Shown: piece after piece, positions 24,683 through 34,654 of the stretch | How the letters are laid out: every line of letters begins with the position of its first letter | How positions within the stretch are numbered: position 1 is the first letter of the stretch | Source: an uncultured Mycoplasmatota bacterium | GTDB taxonomy: Bacteria > Bacillota_I > Bacilli_A > RF39 > UBA660 | Length of the DNA stretch: 64,000 nt | Direction of reading: 5' to 3' | Assembly (NCBI GenBank): GCA_947056845.1 | Contig: CAMSCJ010000002.1 | Coordinates: 52,692-116,691, forward strand | Translations under genes and position numbers: made by a program | The notes under the pieces: model-generated | Databases searched by the model: none | Seen by the model: the letters and a program-made list of their open reading frames with translations, nothing else | What the model was told of the DNA's origin: nothing

Positions 24683-26605
24683 TTATTTATTATTCCGTTT
24701 ACTTTTCTCGTAATTAGCTGAAAAAACTTCTATAGATAATCTTTTTTGATTAATTCGATTAACCGAATCTTTTAAACTATCTGAAAAATAATAAACATCC
24801 TCATCATTAAATTTATTAAAATAGAATTTATCCAAACATTCACTAGCTAAAATATCTGCAAATCTTCTCAGTGGACTTGTGATATGGGCATAAGTTTCTA
24901 AATTCAAACCTGAATGACCATAATTATTCAAAGAATAAGTAGCCTTAGGATAAACATTCTTAATAAGATTGATATATTTTGAATACTCTGATTTAGAATC
25001 ATTTAAATTAATACTTCTAGAAAATTGTTCAAGTTTAGTTCGCTCTGTTTCGTCTATCGCATGAACCCGGTAAACAAATGGTAAGCCTTTACTATCAAAA
25101 TATGAAGCTACTTGGTGATTATTATATACCATCGCACTTTCAACTAACTTTTCTGATATAGAACTACCTATAATATTGGTATCTGTTATATTCATATCTT
25201 GACGGTTTATTTTTTCATAATAAGGATCTATCCTGTAAATTCGCGATAATAGTGGCTCAATAGTAGCTAAATCAGTTATTGTCCGCATTATGTTTAAATC
25301 ATCGCAACCTTCACATAATATCTCATTAAACCTTTGATAGGTCATATTTTTATACACATAAATATATGATTTGAAAAATTGATAATTGACTAATTCACCA
25401 GTTGATGATATTTCATAATAATATGAAGTAGCAGGGCGCATTTTTCCTTCTAATAAACTAGCCGAATTACTAGATAATTCACTAGGAAACATTGAAACTG
25501 TCATATCCGATAAATAGATTGAGGTTGTCCTTCTTTTCGCTTCATCATAAATAATGCTGTTATTACCAATAAAAAATAACGGGTCAGCAATATGTACACC
25601 TAAATAATAATTGCCGTTTTCTAAGCGTCTTATCGATAAAGCATCATCTATCTCTTTCGCATCCTTGCCATCAAAAGTTAAAATTATATCATCCTTAATA
25701 ATATAGCGGTCACTTGTCCCCTTATTATTTAAAATTCGCTTACATTCTGCATTAATACTTTGATTAAAATTACATTTAACATCATATTTATATTCTAAAT
25801 AATCCAAATGACATTCTTGCCTACCCATAATTAAATCACATAAATCATTTAAAAAAAATACATGTTTTTGCTTTGTTAAATCATTAAATTTAAAAGAATT
25901 CATATTATCAATAAAACCATTTATATCATTAAGCCATTCTTTTCGTCTATCAATATCAAAGTTTAATTTATCTGAACCTAATAGCAACTTTAAAACCTCA
26001 TCATAATAAATCAAATCATCTAAATTATTAAGCTCTTTTTTTTCTGTATAAATATTAAGTTCATCAATATATTTTCTTATGACATTATCTATTAATTTTT
26101 CACTATCCTTTGTTTCAACATTAACAATATATGGAAATCTTTTTATAGCGTCTTCAACTAAACTAATACGTTTTACATCAAATACTAAATAATTAATAAA
26201 ATCATACTTACTACCATCATAATTGTTAATATAGTCATTATATAAAAAAGATAAAGTACTGCCTTCTAAATTATCAATTAGTTTCTTTAAAAACTGAAAT
26301 TGTTTAGAGTTTTTATTAATATTTCCCGGTTTTTGCTTAATCAGTTCTTTTATTTTACCTATTATTCCCTGCATACGTAAATAATACTCTTTTTTATCAT
26401 TAAAATTTACTTGAAAATAAAATGGAAAATAATCGAATATTTTAAGTAAATAACTATAATCATTATTTGTTTCATAGTTAAAATTGTCAACCTTATGCTC
26501 AATTAAATCGAGTAATAAATTGCGCATTTTACTTTTACTAATTATTAAATCAGTTATTTCACCATTCTCTTTTAGAATTTTATCCACATCTTTATAACTT
26601 ACCAT
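24683..26605 (-). CDS. RNB-domain ribonuclease (RNase II/R family) without S1 domain
   Basis: 640 residues from ATG 26605 (GGTGAGG upstream); an earlier start adds 15 doubtful residues. The RNB core is TFDGKDAKEIDDALSIRR and GVHIADPLFFI; C-terminal HSGLNLETYAHITSPLRRFAD is also diagnostic. At the metal site Glu replaces the second Asp (D..E.DD). The protein ends right after the RNB domain, so the S1 RNA-binding domain of RNase R is missing, and the N-terminal 280 residues are unusual. Confidence 0.88.
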   Translation of the reverse strand: MVSYKDVDKILKENGEITDLIISKSKMRNLLLDLIEHKVDNFNYETNNDYSYLLKIFDYFPFYFQVNFNDKKEYYLRMQGIIGKIKELIKQKPGNINKNSKQFQFLKKLIDNLEGSTLSFLYNDYINNYDGSKYDFINYLVFDVKRISLVEDAIKRFPYIVNVETKDSEKLIDNVIRKYIDELNIYTEKKELNNLDDLIYYDEVLKLLLGSDKLNFDIDRRKEWLNDINGFIDNMNSFKFNDLTKQKHVFFLNDLCDLIMGRQECHLDYLEYKYDVKCNFNQSINAECKRILNNKGTSDRYIIKDDIILTFDGKDAKEIDDALSIRRLENGNYYLGVHIADPLFFIGNNSIIYDEAKRRTTSIYLSDMTVSMFPSELSSNSASLLEGKMRPATSYYYEISSTGELVNYQFFKSYIYVYKNMTYQRFNEILCEGCDDLNIMRTITDLATIEPLLSRIYRIDPYYEKINRQDMNITDTNIIGSSISEKLVESAMVYNNHQVASYFDSKGLPFVYRVHAIDETERTKLEQFSRSINLNDSKSEYSKYINLIKNVYPKATYSLNNYGHSGLNLETYAHITSPLRRFADILASECLDKFYFNKFNDEDVYYFSDSLKDSVNRINQKRLSIEVFSANYEKSKRNNK

Positions 26606-26725
26606 CTGCCTCACCAATTTTAGTATAACATTAAAATAAAGAAAAAACAAAAAAAAAGAATTAGATAATTATATTTACTAAATAAAATTTCAATGTTATA
26701 CTATTCATCAAAAAGGAGGGTAACT

Positions 26726-27415
26726 ATGACTAAAGAAGAAAATGTCATTAAATTCTATTGTATATGTAATAGACTTAAAAATATTATAAGAAAAGGTTGG
26801 AGAACTTGGAATGTTAAAAGAGAGAGACTTGAAAGTGTTGCAGAACATACCTTCAGTACCCAAATGCTTGCTATTGCAATAAAATCAGAATACGAATATG
26901 ATATTGATATTATGAAAGTTATTTATATGTTAGCAATTCATGAATTAGGTGAGGCTATCATTGATGATTTGAATCAATTTGAAATATCTAGTGAAGAAAA
27001 AAAAGAAATGGAACATAAGGCAGTTCATGAAATTTTAAAGGGCTTATTAGACGGTAATAAAATTGAGGAATTATTTTTAGAATTTGATGAAAAAAAGAGT
27101 AAAGAAGCTTTTTTCGCTTATCAATGTGATAAGTTAGAATGTGATTTACAATGTAAATTATATGATGAAGAAGATTGTGTCAATCTAACTGACCCAACAA
27201 TTGATACTGATGTTTTAAATAATCCTTTGGTAAAGGAATTCCTAGAAAGCGAAAAAGAATGGTCAACCATGTGGCTTAAATTTGGACAACGAGTATACCC
27301 TTATGATGATAATTTCAGAGCAATATCTAACTATGCGATAAATAACGAAATACATGGTTATACTAAAATTCCAACAGTTAAAGATGGGAAAGAAATAAAA
27401 CAAAAAGTAGTTTAA
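26726..27415 (+). CDS. HD-domain hydrolase, YfbR-like 5'-nucleotidase
   Basis: 229 residues from ATG 26726 (AAAAAGGAGGG). Metal-binding pattern VAEHTFSTQM...IHELGE...DDLNQF corresponds to H...HD...D of the HD_3 family, with Glu for the canonical Asp in the HD pair. Family members dephosphorylate deoxynucleoside monophosphates. A bidirectional terminator follows. Confidence 0.85.
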   Translation: MTKEENVIKFYCICNRLKNIIRKGWRTWNVKRERLESVAEHTFSTQMLAIAIKSEYEYDIDIMKVIYMLAIHELGEAIIDDLNQFEISSEEKKEMEHKAVHEILKGLLDGNKIEELFLEFDEKKSKEAFFAYQCDKLECDLQCKLYDEEDCVNLTDPTIDTDVLNNPLVKEFLESEKEWSTMWLKFGQRVYPYDDNFRAISNYAINNEIHGYTKIPTVKDGKEIKQKVV

Positions 27416-27425
27416 TTATCAAAAA

Positions 27426-27448
27426 AATAGGTTTTTACCTATTTTCTT
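27426..27448 (+). terminator. Bidirectional terminator between convergent genes
   Basis: AAATAGGT, TTTT, ACCTATTT with T and A runs on either side. Confidence 0.8.
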
Positions 27449-28050
27449 TTTATCTTTCTATAAACCATCTCTAGTCTATCATTAACATCAATTGCTTGCA
27501 TAGTAAGTTCAATATCACCTAAAGAAAATTTATATAATTTTAACAAATTACTAATTTCCTTTAAATATTCTAATCTTGACTTTTTTGATTTCATTAATTC
27601 CCATTTTATCTTTGATTTAGATGCACCGTCTAAGTACATAGCCTCAACCATTTCTTGACTAACAATATCATTATTCTTATATAATATTTTTTTAGTCTTA
27701 AATAAAGATTTATTTCTTTCTATTTCATCAATAAAACAAGAATATTTGTTATAAACAATATCATTACTCTGTAAAAATGATATTATATGATTAACGCTAT
27801 ATGTCCAATTATTTAATGTAACTATGTTTGTTATCACATTAAATATCGGAATCAAGCTCAAAGCGGCTGTCAATGGTACCATCACCATACCTAAAATTAT
27901 TCCAAATGAAACACCCTTAGCAGAATCACCTATAAAAAACTTTTCAAATTTATAGCCGTATTTTTTTAATTTAAAGAAAACATGTGCAAAACTAGATAAA
28001 TTAATACCTACCGAAATTAAAACAGTAATTAAATAAACATTAAATAACAT
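27439..28050 (-). CDS. Hypothetical membrane protein
   Basis: 203 residues. N-terminal membrane helix (VYLITVLISVGINLSSFAHV), a second hydrophobic pair (VSFGIILGMVMVPLTAALSL and onward), then a cytoplasmic helical tail rich in charged residues. No family recognised. Confidence 0.7.
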   Translation of the reverse strand: MLFNVYLITVLISVGINLSSFAHVFFKLKKYGYKFEKFFIGDSAKGVSFGIILGMVMVPLTAALSLIPIFNVITNIVTLNNWTYSVNHIISFLQSNDIVYNKYSCFIDEIERNKSLFKTKKILYKNNDIVSQEMVEAMYLDGASKSKIKWELMKSKKSRLEYLKEISNLLKLYKFSLGDIELTMQAIDVNDRLEMVYRKIKRK

Positions 28051-28132
28051 AACTAAGACCTCAATTCAATTTGGTAATTATTTTAGAATATTTAGAAAAA
28101 AATGTCAACGCTCGTTTTGACATTTTTTAATG

Positions 28133-30517
28133 TTAATTAAAATACTCTTCAAAAGTCCAATTACTTACCTCTTCTAAATCACGACCATATTCATGAATAT
28201 ATTCCTTATGTTCAATAAGTTTATTTCGACACCATTCGGTTAATTCTGAACGTCTATTACCAAGTTGTGGTAAATATTTTAAGGCATCAAGAACTAAATT
28301 GAAACGATCAATTTTATTTTGAACACGCATATCAAAAGGTGTCGTAATAGTACCTTCTTCTTGATAGCCATGAACATGCATATTTTGATTTTCACGTTTA
28401 TAAGTTAATTGATGAATTAATGGAGCATAACCATGGAAAGCAAATATAATTGGTTTATCAGTTGTAAATAAAGAATTATAATCAGCGTCAGTTAGTCCAT
28501 GCGGATGAACAATATCTGATTGTAAACGCATCAAATCCACCACATTAACAACACGAATTTTTAATTCACTAAAATGACGTCTTAGAATTGACACAGCTGC
28601 AATTGTTTCTAAAGTTGGTGTATCACCACAACAAGCCATAACAATATCAGGTTCATCTCCTTGGTCATTACTTGCAAAATTCCATCTGCCAATTCCTTTT
28701 GTACAATGTTTTACAGCTTCATCCATTGTAAGCCATTGTTGACGAGGATGCTTTGATGCCACTATGACATTAATAAGATTTTTACTTCTAATACAATGAT
28801 CAAAAACCGACAATAAACAGTTGGCATCTGGTGGCAAATACATTCTTACAATATCCGCTTTCTTTGTTATCAAATGATTTAAAAAGCCCGGGTCTTGATG
28901 TGTATATCCATTATGATCTTGTTGCCATATATGACTAGATAAAACATAATTTAAAGAAGCAATTGGTGCTCTCCAAGGCAACTCTTTTGTTACCTTAAGC
29001 CATTTAGCATGTTGACTTGCCATTGAATCAACAATTCGAACAAAAGCCTCATAACTATGTAAAAAACCATGACGGCCAGTTAATAAATAACCTTCCAAGC
29101 CACCTTCACATAAATGTTCTGATAACATAGAATCAATAACTCTACCATCGTTAGATAAAAATTCATCATTTGCAATTGTTTCACCATTCCACTGACGATT
29201 AGTCGCCTCAAAAACAGAATTTAATCTATTAGACAAGGCTTCATCAGGACCAAAAATACGGAAATTACGATTATCATCGTTTAACTTTACAACATCGCGA
29301 AGATATTTACCTAGTTCACTCATATCTTGCGCAATTGTTTTGCCAGGCACTTCAACTTTAACGCCATAATCACGATAATCAGGTAAACGCAATTCTCTTA
29401 ATAATTTACCACCATTAGCAATTGGATTTGAGCCCATTCTTTTATCCCCTACAGGAGCTAAATCACGAAGTTCAGCAATTAAGCGACCATTTTCATCAAA
29501 CAACTCTTGTGGACGATAACTTTTCATCCATGCTTCTAAAACCTTAACATTTTCTGGTGCATTAACATTGACAATAACTGGTACTTGGTGAGCCCTAAAA
29601 CTTCCCTCGATTTGTTTACCATCAACAAATTTTGGGCCTGTCCAACCTTTTGGTGTTCTAAGGACAATCATCGGCCACATTGGTCTCTCTTTTAACTCGC
29701 CACTTGCCGACATTTTCTTTATTTTATTTATATCAGAAATAACTTTGTCCAAAACTTCAGCCATACACTCATGCATATACATAGGGTCTTCACCCTCAAC
29801 ATAATATGGCTTCCAACCACAACCAACAAAGAAATTTTCAAGTTCTTTTTTTGAAATTCTCGAAAATACGGTTGGGTTAGCAATTTTATAACCATTTAAA
29901 TGTAAAATCGGTAAAACAACCCCATCTGTTTTAGGATTTAAAAATTTATTTATATGCCAAGATGTTGCTAGTGGGCCTGTTTCAGCTTCTCCATCACCCA
30001 CAACACAAGTAGCAATTAAATCAGGATTATCTAAAACAGCTCCAAATGCATGCGACAAACTATATCCTAGTTCGCCTCCTTCATTAATTGACCCTGGTGT
30101 CTCTGGTGCCACATGGCTAGAAATTCCACCTGGAAAACTAAATTGCTTAAATAGCTTTTTCAAACCATTTTCATCTTCTGTGATATTGGGATATACCTCA
30201 CTATAGGTTCCTTCCAAATAAGTATTAGCTACTAGTGCATTCCCACCATGACCTGGACCAGATAAATAAATCATATTCAAATCATATTTTTTAATAACAC
30301 GATTTAAGTGCACATATATAAAGTTTTGCCCTGGCACTGTTCCCCAATGCCCAACCACATTAGGCTTAATATGTTCTAATGTAAGGGGTTCACGTAGTAA
30401 AGGATTATCTAAAAGATAAAGTTGACCTACGGCAAGATAATTTGCAGCCCTAAAATATGCATCAATGCGTCTTAACATATCATCAGATAAAACCTTACTT
30501 TGACTATTTATATCCAT
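28133..30517 (-). CDS. xfp: Xylulose-5-phosphate/fructose-6-phosphate phosphoketolase
   Basis: 794 residues, full length. Thiamine-diphosphate fold with [11 protein letters not shown], the ThDP/Mg motif [18 protein letters not shown] ending ..LNGYKIANP, and the C-terminal [10 protein letters not shown]. It cleaves xylulose-5-P (and fructose-6-P) to acetyl-phosphate plus a shorter sugar phosphate, the key step of heterofermentative sugar use. Promoter at 30541-30569, ribosome site TGGAGGTT. Confidence 0.97.
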   Translation of the reverse strand: MDINSQSKVLSDDMLRRIDAYFRAANYLAVGQLYLLDNPLLREPLTLEHIKPNVVGHWGTVPGQNFIYVHLNRVIKKYDLNMIYLSGPGHGGNALVANTYLEGTYSEVYPNITEDENGLKKLFKQFSFPGGISSHVAPETPGSINEGGELGYSLSHAFGAVLDNPDLIATCVVGDGEAETGPLATSWHINKFLNPKTDGVVLPILHLNGYKIANPTVFSRISKKELENFFVGCGWKPYYVEGEDPMYMHECMAEVLDKVISDINKIKKMSASGELKERPMWPMIVLRTPKGWTGPKFVDGKQIEGSFRAHQVPVIVNVNAPENVKVLEAWMKSYRPQELFDENGRLIAELRDLAPVGDKRMGSNPIANGGKLLRELRLPDYRDYGVKVEVPGKTIAQDMSELGKYLRDVVKLNDDNRNFRIFGPDEALSNRLNSVFEATNRQWNGETIANDEFLSNDGRVIDSMLSEHLCEGGLEGYLLTGRHGFLHSYEAFVRIVDSMASQHAKWLKVTKELPWRAPIASLNYVLSSHIWQQDHNGYTHQDPGFLNHLITKKADIVRMYLPPDANCLLSVFDHCIRSKNLINVIVASKHPRQQWLTMDEAVKHCTKGIGRWNFASNDQGDEPDIVMACCGDTPTLETIAAVSILRRHFSELKIRVVNVVDLMRLQSDIVHPHGLTDADYNSLFTTDKPIIFAFHGYAPLIHQLTYKRENQNMHVHGYQEEGTITTPFDMRVQNKIDRFNLVLDALKYLPQLGNRRSELTEWCRNKLIEHKEYIHEYGRDLEEVSNWTFEEYFN

Positions 30518-30540
30518 AATATAACCTCCATTATATTATT

Positions 30541-30569
30541 ATTATATAATATCAGTTTTTTATTAACAA
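30541..30569 (-). promoter_or_regulatory. Promoter for xfp
   Basis: Minus strand TTGTTA, 17-base spacer, TATAAT. Confidence 0.65.
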
Positions 30570-30620
30570 ATATAAAAATAAAAATTTTACTAAAGTTTAC
30601 AAAAAATAATTTTAAATATT

Positions 30621-31439
30621 TTACTTGGATGGAATTATATCTAAATAAGTCACATCATCATAAACTTTATCCTCTAAATGAATTTCTCCACTTATTTTTT
30701 TCATTTCATAAATTTTTCTATAAATTACTCCAAATGCTGTTTTATAAAAAAAATAACTTATTTGATTAGAATGACTAGCAACAATTTGATTATTATTTAA
30801 TTTTTCTAATAATTTAATCTGAATATCAATCATAATATCTTCTACATCAAAATTTTGTAATTTTAGTAAAAATGAACGTGCTGCTTTATAAATTAAATTT
30901 TTAAATCTATTATAATGTATATTAAAAATCTTTTCACATATAAAATTATCCCTCTTAATATAATAAAAGCAAAGCAATTCATTTATATTATTTGTCTTCT
31001 CTAAATATGAAGTACTAGAAATCTGATTAAGTTTTTGTTTAGTAATACTTTTAAATTCTTTAGTAATATCTCCTATAAAATAAATAATTAATATCGCCTC
31101 ATTTATAGAATAATTATACTTTTTTAATTCATAAATTCGTTTATAATTAATTCTTAATAATTTAGCAACATACCTCATATTTAGTTTACTATTATTAATT
31201 AAAGCACTTATGATACTTTTTTGTTGCTTTCGCAAATTTAACATTTTATACTTATCTACTAAAAAGCAAATTAATTCATTAAGATTATCTAGACTATATT
31301 TATTAGAATGAACCTTTAAATAATACCTAATACTATGTGTAATATTTTTATAATTAATATTTAAAATATTTTTACATGTCTTATATAATGACCATGAATT
31401 ATAAAAATAGATAACTTTTCTTTTTCCAAATTCTGTCAT
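30621..31439 (-). CDS. Sigma-factor-like protein with repetitive helical N-terminus
   Basis: 272 residues from ATG 31439; a TTG frame extension overlaps the -10 region. The C-terminal third, YYIKRDNFICEKIFNIHYNR and FDVEDIMIDIQIKLLEKL, resembles sigma-70 region 2 (the DxxDxxQ-type core-binding helix). No clear region 4 is seen; the N-terminal half has an HTH-like NMRYVAKLLRINYKRIYEL. Possibly an ECF-like or competence-like sigma factor; moderate confidence. Confidence 0.55.
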   Translation of the reverse strand: MTEFGKRKVIYFYNSWSLYKTCKNILNINYKNITHSIRYYLKVHSNKYSLDNLNELICFLVDKYKMLNLRKQQKSIISALINNSKLNMRYVAKLLRINYKRIYELKKYNYSINEAILIIYFIGDITKEFKSITKQKLNQISSTSYLEKTNNINELLCFYYIKRDNFICEKIFNIHYNRFKNLIYKAARSFLLKLQNFDVEDIMIDIQIKLLEKLNNNQIVASHSNQISYFFYKTAFGVIYRKIYEMKKISGEIHLEDKVYDDVTYLDIIPSK

Positions 31440-31498
31440 AATATCACCATAGCCAAATATTATAGCACCCAATATCCCTTAAGTAAAATATATCTTAA

Positions 31499-31522
31499 CA
31501 AAAAAATACTACCAAGGTAGTA
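31499..31522 (-). terminator. Terminator after the gene at 31537
   Basis: Minus strand TACTAC, CTTG tetraloop, GTAGTA, then TTTTTTT. Confidence 0.8.
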
Positions 31523-31536
31523 CTCAAAATTTAGTG

Positions 31537-31818
31537 TTATTTATTTGTATTTTTATAATAATTCATTTCAGCTAATTCAGCCAATAAACAATCAAGTTCC
31601 TCATCATTACACATTTCACTATTCAAATATTCTTCTAAGTCAAAGATTAATGATGATAAACTACTATATTTTTTATAATCAATATTATTTCTTTCTAAAA
31701 TATTAATTTGGTTATTGGATAAATATATATCATTACCACGATGAATTCTAAAATTATTTTTAATATCTAACTCATCAACTAATTCATCAATATTTACACT
31801 CTTACCATTTATTTTCAT
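31537..31818 (-). CDS. Hypothetical acidic protein
   Basis: 93 residues, acidic, with LSSLIFDLEEYLNSE and CNDEELDCLLAELAEMNY. It follows the PLP-enzyme gene by 5 bases with no clear ribosome site of its own, so translation may be coupled. No family recognised. Confidence 0.6.
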   Translation of the reverse strand: MKINGKSVNIDELVDELDIKNNFRIHRGNDIYLSNNQINILERNNIDYKKYSSLSSLIFDLEEYLNSEMCNDEELDCLLAELAEMNYYKNTNK

Positions 31819-31823
31819 AAATA

Positions 31824-33071
31824 TTATTTAACCAATCTAGAAGCAGCTTTCATTATTGCTAATTTGCCATATTCATAAGTTAAAGAACCTTGTTGATAAG
31901 CTATAAAAGGAGGTCTAATTGGTCCATCGCAGGAAAGTTCGATTGATGATCCTTGTGTAAATGCCCCAGCGGCCATTATAACTTTATCAGTATAACCAGG
32001 CATATCCCAAGGTAGTGGGACAACAAAACTATCAATTGGCGAACCAGATTGTATTCCTTGACAATATTTAATTAAATCTTGGTCATTACCAAATTCTATG
32101 TTTTGAACAATATCGGCCCTATTATCATTATACTTTGGTTCTACTTTGTAACCAAGTTTTTCCAACAAACAAGCTGTAAAAATAGCGGTTTTTAAACTAC
32201 TAGAAACAACACTTGGAGCTAAAAATAAACCTTGTAATAGACTTTTATTCATTCCTAAACTTGGTCCTACCTCTTTACCTTCACCTGGTACTGTAAGTCT
32301 TTCCGCCGCTAAATTAACCAAATCTTTTCGACCAACAATATAAGCCCCATTTGGAGCAATTCCACCACCTAAATTTTTAATAAGTGAACCAACAACTATA
32401 TCAGCTCCAACCTCTACTGGTTCCTTTTTATCAACAAATTCGCAATAGCAATTATCAATCATAATAATTACATCTTTATCAACTTCACGTATTTCTTTAA
32501 TAACTTGTTCTAGCTTTTCAATAGTGATACTCTTTCTAGTAGAATAGCCCTTCGATCTTTGAATTTCAATTAACTTGATTTTTGATTTTTCCAATCTTTT
32601 ACAAATTTTCTCACTATCAAAATCATCATTTACTAAGTCAATTTGCTCATAATTAACACCAAACGACTTTAAAGAACTAGAATTATCTTTAATGCCTATT
32701 ACTTCCTCTAAAGTATCATAAGGTTTTCCAGTTATACTAAGTAACGTATCTCCTGGACGTAAAATAGCAAATAAAGCTACTGTTAAAGCATGACTACCAG
32801 AAATAAATTGACTTCTAACTAAGGCATCTTCAGCCCTAAATATATCTGCATATATTGCCTCAATGGTATCCCTTCCAATATCATTATAACCATAACCCGT
32901 TGTTGAATTAAAATGAACATCTGAGACCTGGTGATTTTGAAAAGCTTTTAAAACTTTAAAACTATTAAACGTACAAATATCATCAACTTTAGCTAATTCA
33001 TTTTTTATTTCTTCATCAACCCTTGGCACTAGGGAAATTATTTTTTCGTCTATTCCAAAACTTTCATACAT
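31824..33071 (-). CDS. Aluminium-resistance/methionine gamma-lyase family PLP enzyme
   Basis: 415 residues from ATG 33071 (GGAGGGTAC). VHFNSTTGYGYNDIGRDTIE, SQFISGSHALTVALFAIL and the PLP lysine in GSLIKNLGGGIAPNGAYIVG define the Alum_res family, related to Cys/Met metabolism lyases. The substrate is not established in this group. Follows the SDR gene by 1 base. Confidence 0.9.
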   Translation of the reverse strand: MYESFGIDEKIISLVPRVDEEIKNELAKVDDICTFNSFKVLKAFQNHQVSDVHFNSTTGYGYNDIGRDTIEAIYADIFRAEDALVRSQFISGSHALTVALFAILRPGDTLLSITGKPYDTLEEVIGIKDNSSSLKSFGVNYEQIDLVNDDFDSEKICKRLEKSKIKLIEIQRSKGYSTRKSITIEKLEQVIKEIREVDKDVIIMIDNCYCEFVDKKEPVEVGADIVVGSLIKNLGGGIAPNGAYIVGRKDLVNLAAERLTVPGEGKEVGPSLGMNKSLLQGLFLAPSVVSSSLKTAIFTACLLEKLGYKVEPKYNDNRADIVQNIEFGNDQDLIKYCQGIQSGSPIDSFVVPLPWDMPGYTDKVIMAAGAFTQGSSIELSCDGPIRPPFIAYQQGSLTYEYGKLAIMKAASRLVK

Positions 33072-33072
33072 A

Positions 33073-33807
33073 TTAGTACCCTCCATCTACCCTAATAATT
33101 GAACCATTTACATAACTTGCTTCATTGGTTGCTAAAAAATAGACAACATTAGCAATTTCTTCTGGTTCGGCAAAACGTTCCAATAAAACTTTCTTTTTCT
33201 CACCTTCTAAATAAGTTGGTTCCATTTCTAAAACAGGTGGTGTATTTATCCAACCAGGTGCAATACAATTGACCCTAACATAAGGAGCTAAAGCTTTTGC
33301 GAAATTTTTCGTTAAAGAAATAACACCAGCCTTAGAAGCATCATAGTCCATTGAATATATTTCATTCGTATCAATTCCATTAGTTGAAGAAATATTAATA
33401 ATACTACCGCTTTTATTATTAAACATACTCTCTCCTACATACTTTGATACTAAAAATGGACCAATTAAATTAGTTGCTAAAACAGTTGAAAACTCATTTC
33501 CACTTTTTTCATAAAAATAATTATCACAACATATAGCAGCATTATTAACTAAACAATCAATTTTACCAAATTCTTTTAGCGATAAATCAATCATCTTTTT
33601 TACTTCTTCTTCATTAGAGATATCTGCTTTTATTGTTAACACAGAAGCATTATAATCACTTTCAATTTTTGTTTTTAATTCTTCTGCCTGTTCTTTAGAA
33701 TTATTATAATTAATAATTATATCATAACCCATACTAGCAAATTTTAATGCACAAGCAGCACCTAAGCCACGACTAGATCCCGTAATTAATACTTTTTTTC
33801 GTTCCAT
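33073..33807 (-). CDS. Short-chain dehydrogenase/reductase, FabG-like
   Basis: 244 residues. Nucleotide motif TGSSRGLGAA, NNAAIC, catalytic Ser in NISSTNG and YDASKAG (Tyr-x-x-x-Lys), C-terminal VNGSIIRVDGGY. Probably 3-oxoacyl-ACP reductase or a related NAD(P)H reductase. Confidence 0.9.
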   Translation of the reverse strand: MERKKVLITGSSRGLGAACALKFASMGYDIIINYNNSKEQAEELKTKIESDYNASVLTIKADISNEEEVKKMIDLSLKEFGKIDCLVNNAAICCDNYFYEKSGNEFSTVLATNLIGPFLVSKYVGESMFNNKSGSIINISSTNGIDTNEIYSMDYDASKAGVISLTKNFAKALAPYVRVNCIAPGWINTPPVLEMEPTYLEGEKKKVLLERFAEPEEIANVVYFLATNEASYVNGSIIRVDGGY

Positions 33808-33859
33808 AAAATTTCCTCCAAATTAATTTTATTATACATCCTCTTTTATAAATAAGGAG

Positions 33860-34654
33860 TTATTTCACACCAACTTCATCAAATTCTACATTTTGATTAT
33901 CAATCGAACTTATAACTTGCACACTTTTTAAATATTCATAATACTCCTCAAAAAATTTGTCTAACTCTTTTGCAATTAGTTCATAATTAAATAAAGCCAT
34001 TCTAACAAACTGGTCATTAATATTAAAATTTATATCTTGATTCATATACAAAGTAATACCTTGGTGAATAACAGGATGTCTTAAATATTTTGCATAATCA
34101 TCTAAAAATGTAAAGGCAGACTCTTCTTCTTCTATTTCTAGACCAGATACTATTTGTGTAGACTTTTTAATTGTTATACTATATAATACCTTTTCTTTAT
34201 TTAAGTATTTGCATAATTTTTTCTCTATCTCTTTAACCTCATGAGGAAGTTTTGAAAAAGAATGATCATTGGGATCAACTATAAATTTATCATGATTTAG
34301 TATAATATCTAATTTATTTACAATTAAACTTGTTCCATCTTTATATAATTTTTTTATATTATTTTCATTAGGAAGTTTTTTTATGTATTTTTTTATAATT
34401 TCTTGGCATAATTCCTGACTTAAAATTGATGAAGATACTTCTCCCATTGAGTACAAATAATCAACAATGAAAGTTAAACTATCTCTTAAATAATTCTCAA
34501 AATTAGTATAATTATTAGAAATAATATTTTTTAAATAAAAATCTGAATAAATTGCATCTATTTTTTTCGGGACTTTTTTTTTATCAGAAAAATAATCTAA
34601 TAAATCGAGTAATTCATGAGTGCGCTTAATAAATATACTTAATCTATTACTCAT
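33860..34654 (-). CDS. MAE_28990-like HEPN protein (putative RNase)
   Basis: 264 residues, mostly helical. The segment DDYAKYLRHPVIHQG carries R-x4-H, the catalytic motif of HEPN RNases. The layout fits the MAE_28990/MAE_18760 HEPN family, which is found beside DUF262 proteins in defence loci. It overlaps the DUF262 gene by 8 bases, so the two form one operon. Confidence 0.8.
   Translation of the reverse strand: MSNRLSIFIKRTHELLDLLDYFSDKKKVPKKIDAIYSDFYLKNIISNNYTNFENYLRDSLTFIVDYLYSMGEVSSSILSQELCQEIIKKYIKKLPNENNIKKLYKDGTSLIVNKLDIILNHDKFIVDPNDHSFSKLPHEVKEIEKKLCKYLNKEKVLYSITIKKSTQIVSGLEIEEEESAFTFLDDYAKYLRHPVIHQGITLYMNQDINFNINDQFVRMALFNYELIAKELDKFFEEYYEYLKSVQVISSIDNQNVEFDEVGVK

Noticed and set aside
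31507..31522. TACTACCAAGGTAGTA resembles the operator palindrome ACTACCTAGGTAGT at 15878, suggesting a shared regulator.
   Set aside because: At 31507 it is followed on the minus strand by a T run and has a CTTG tetraloop, so it is a terminator; the centres differ (CAAG against CTAG).
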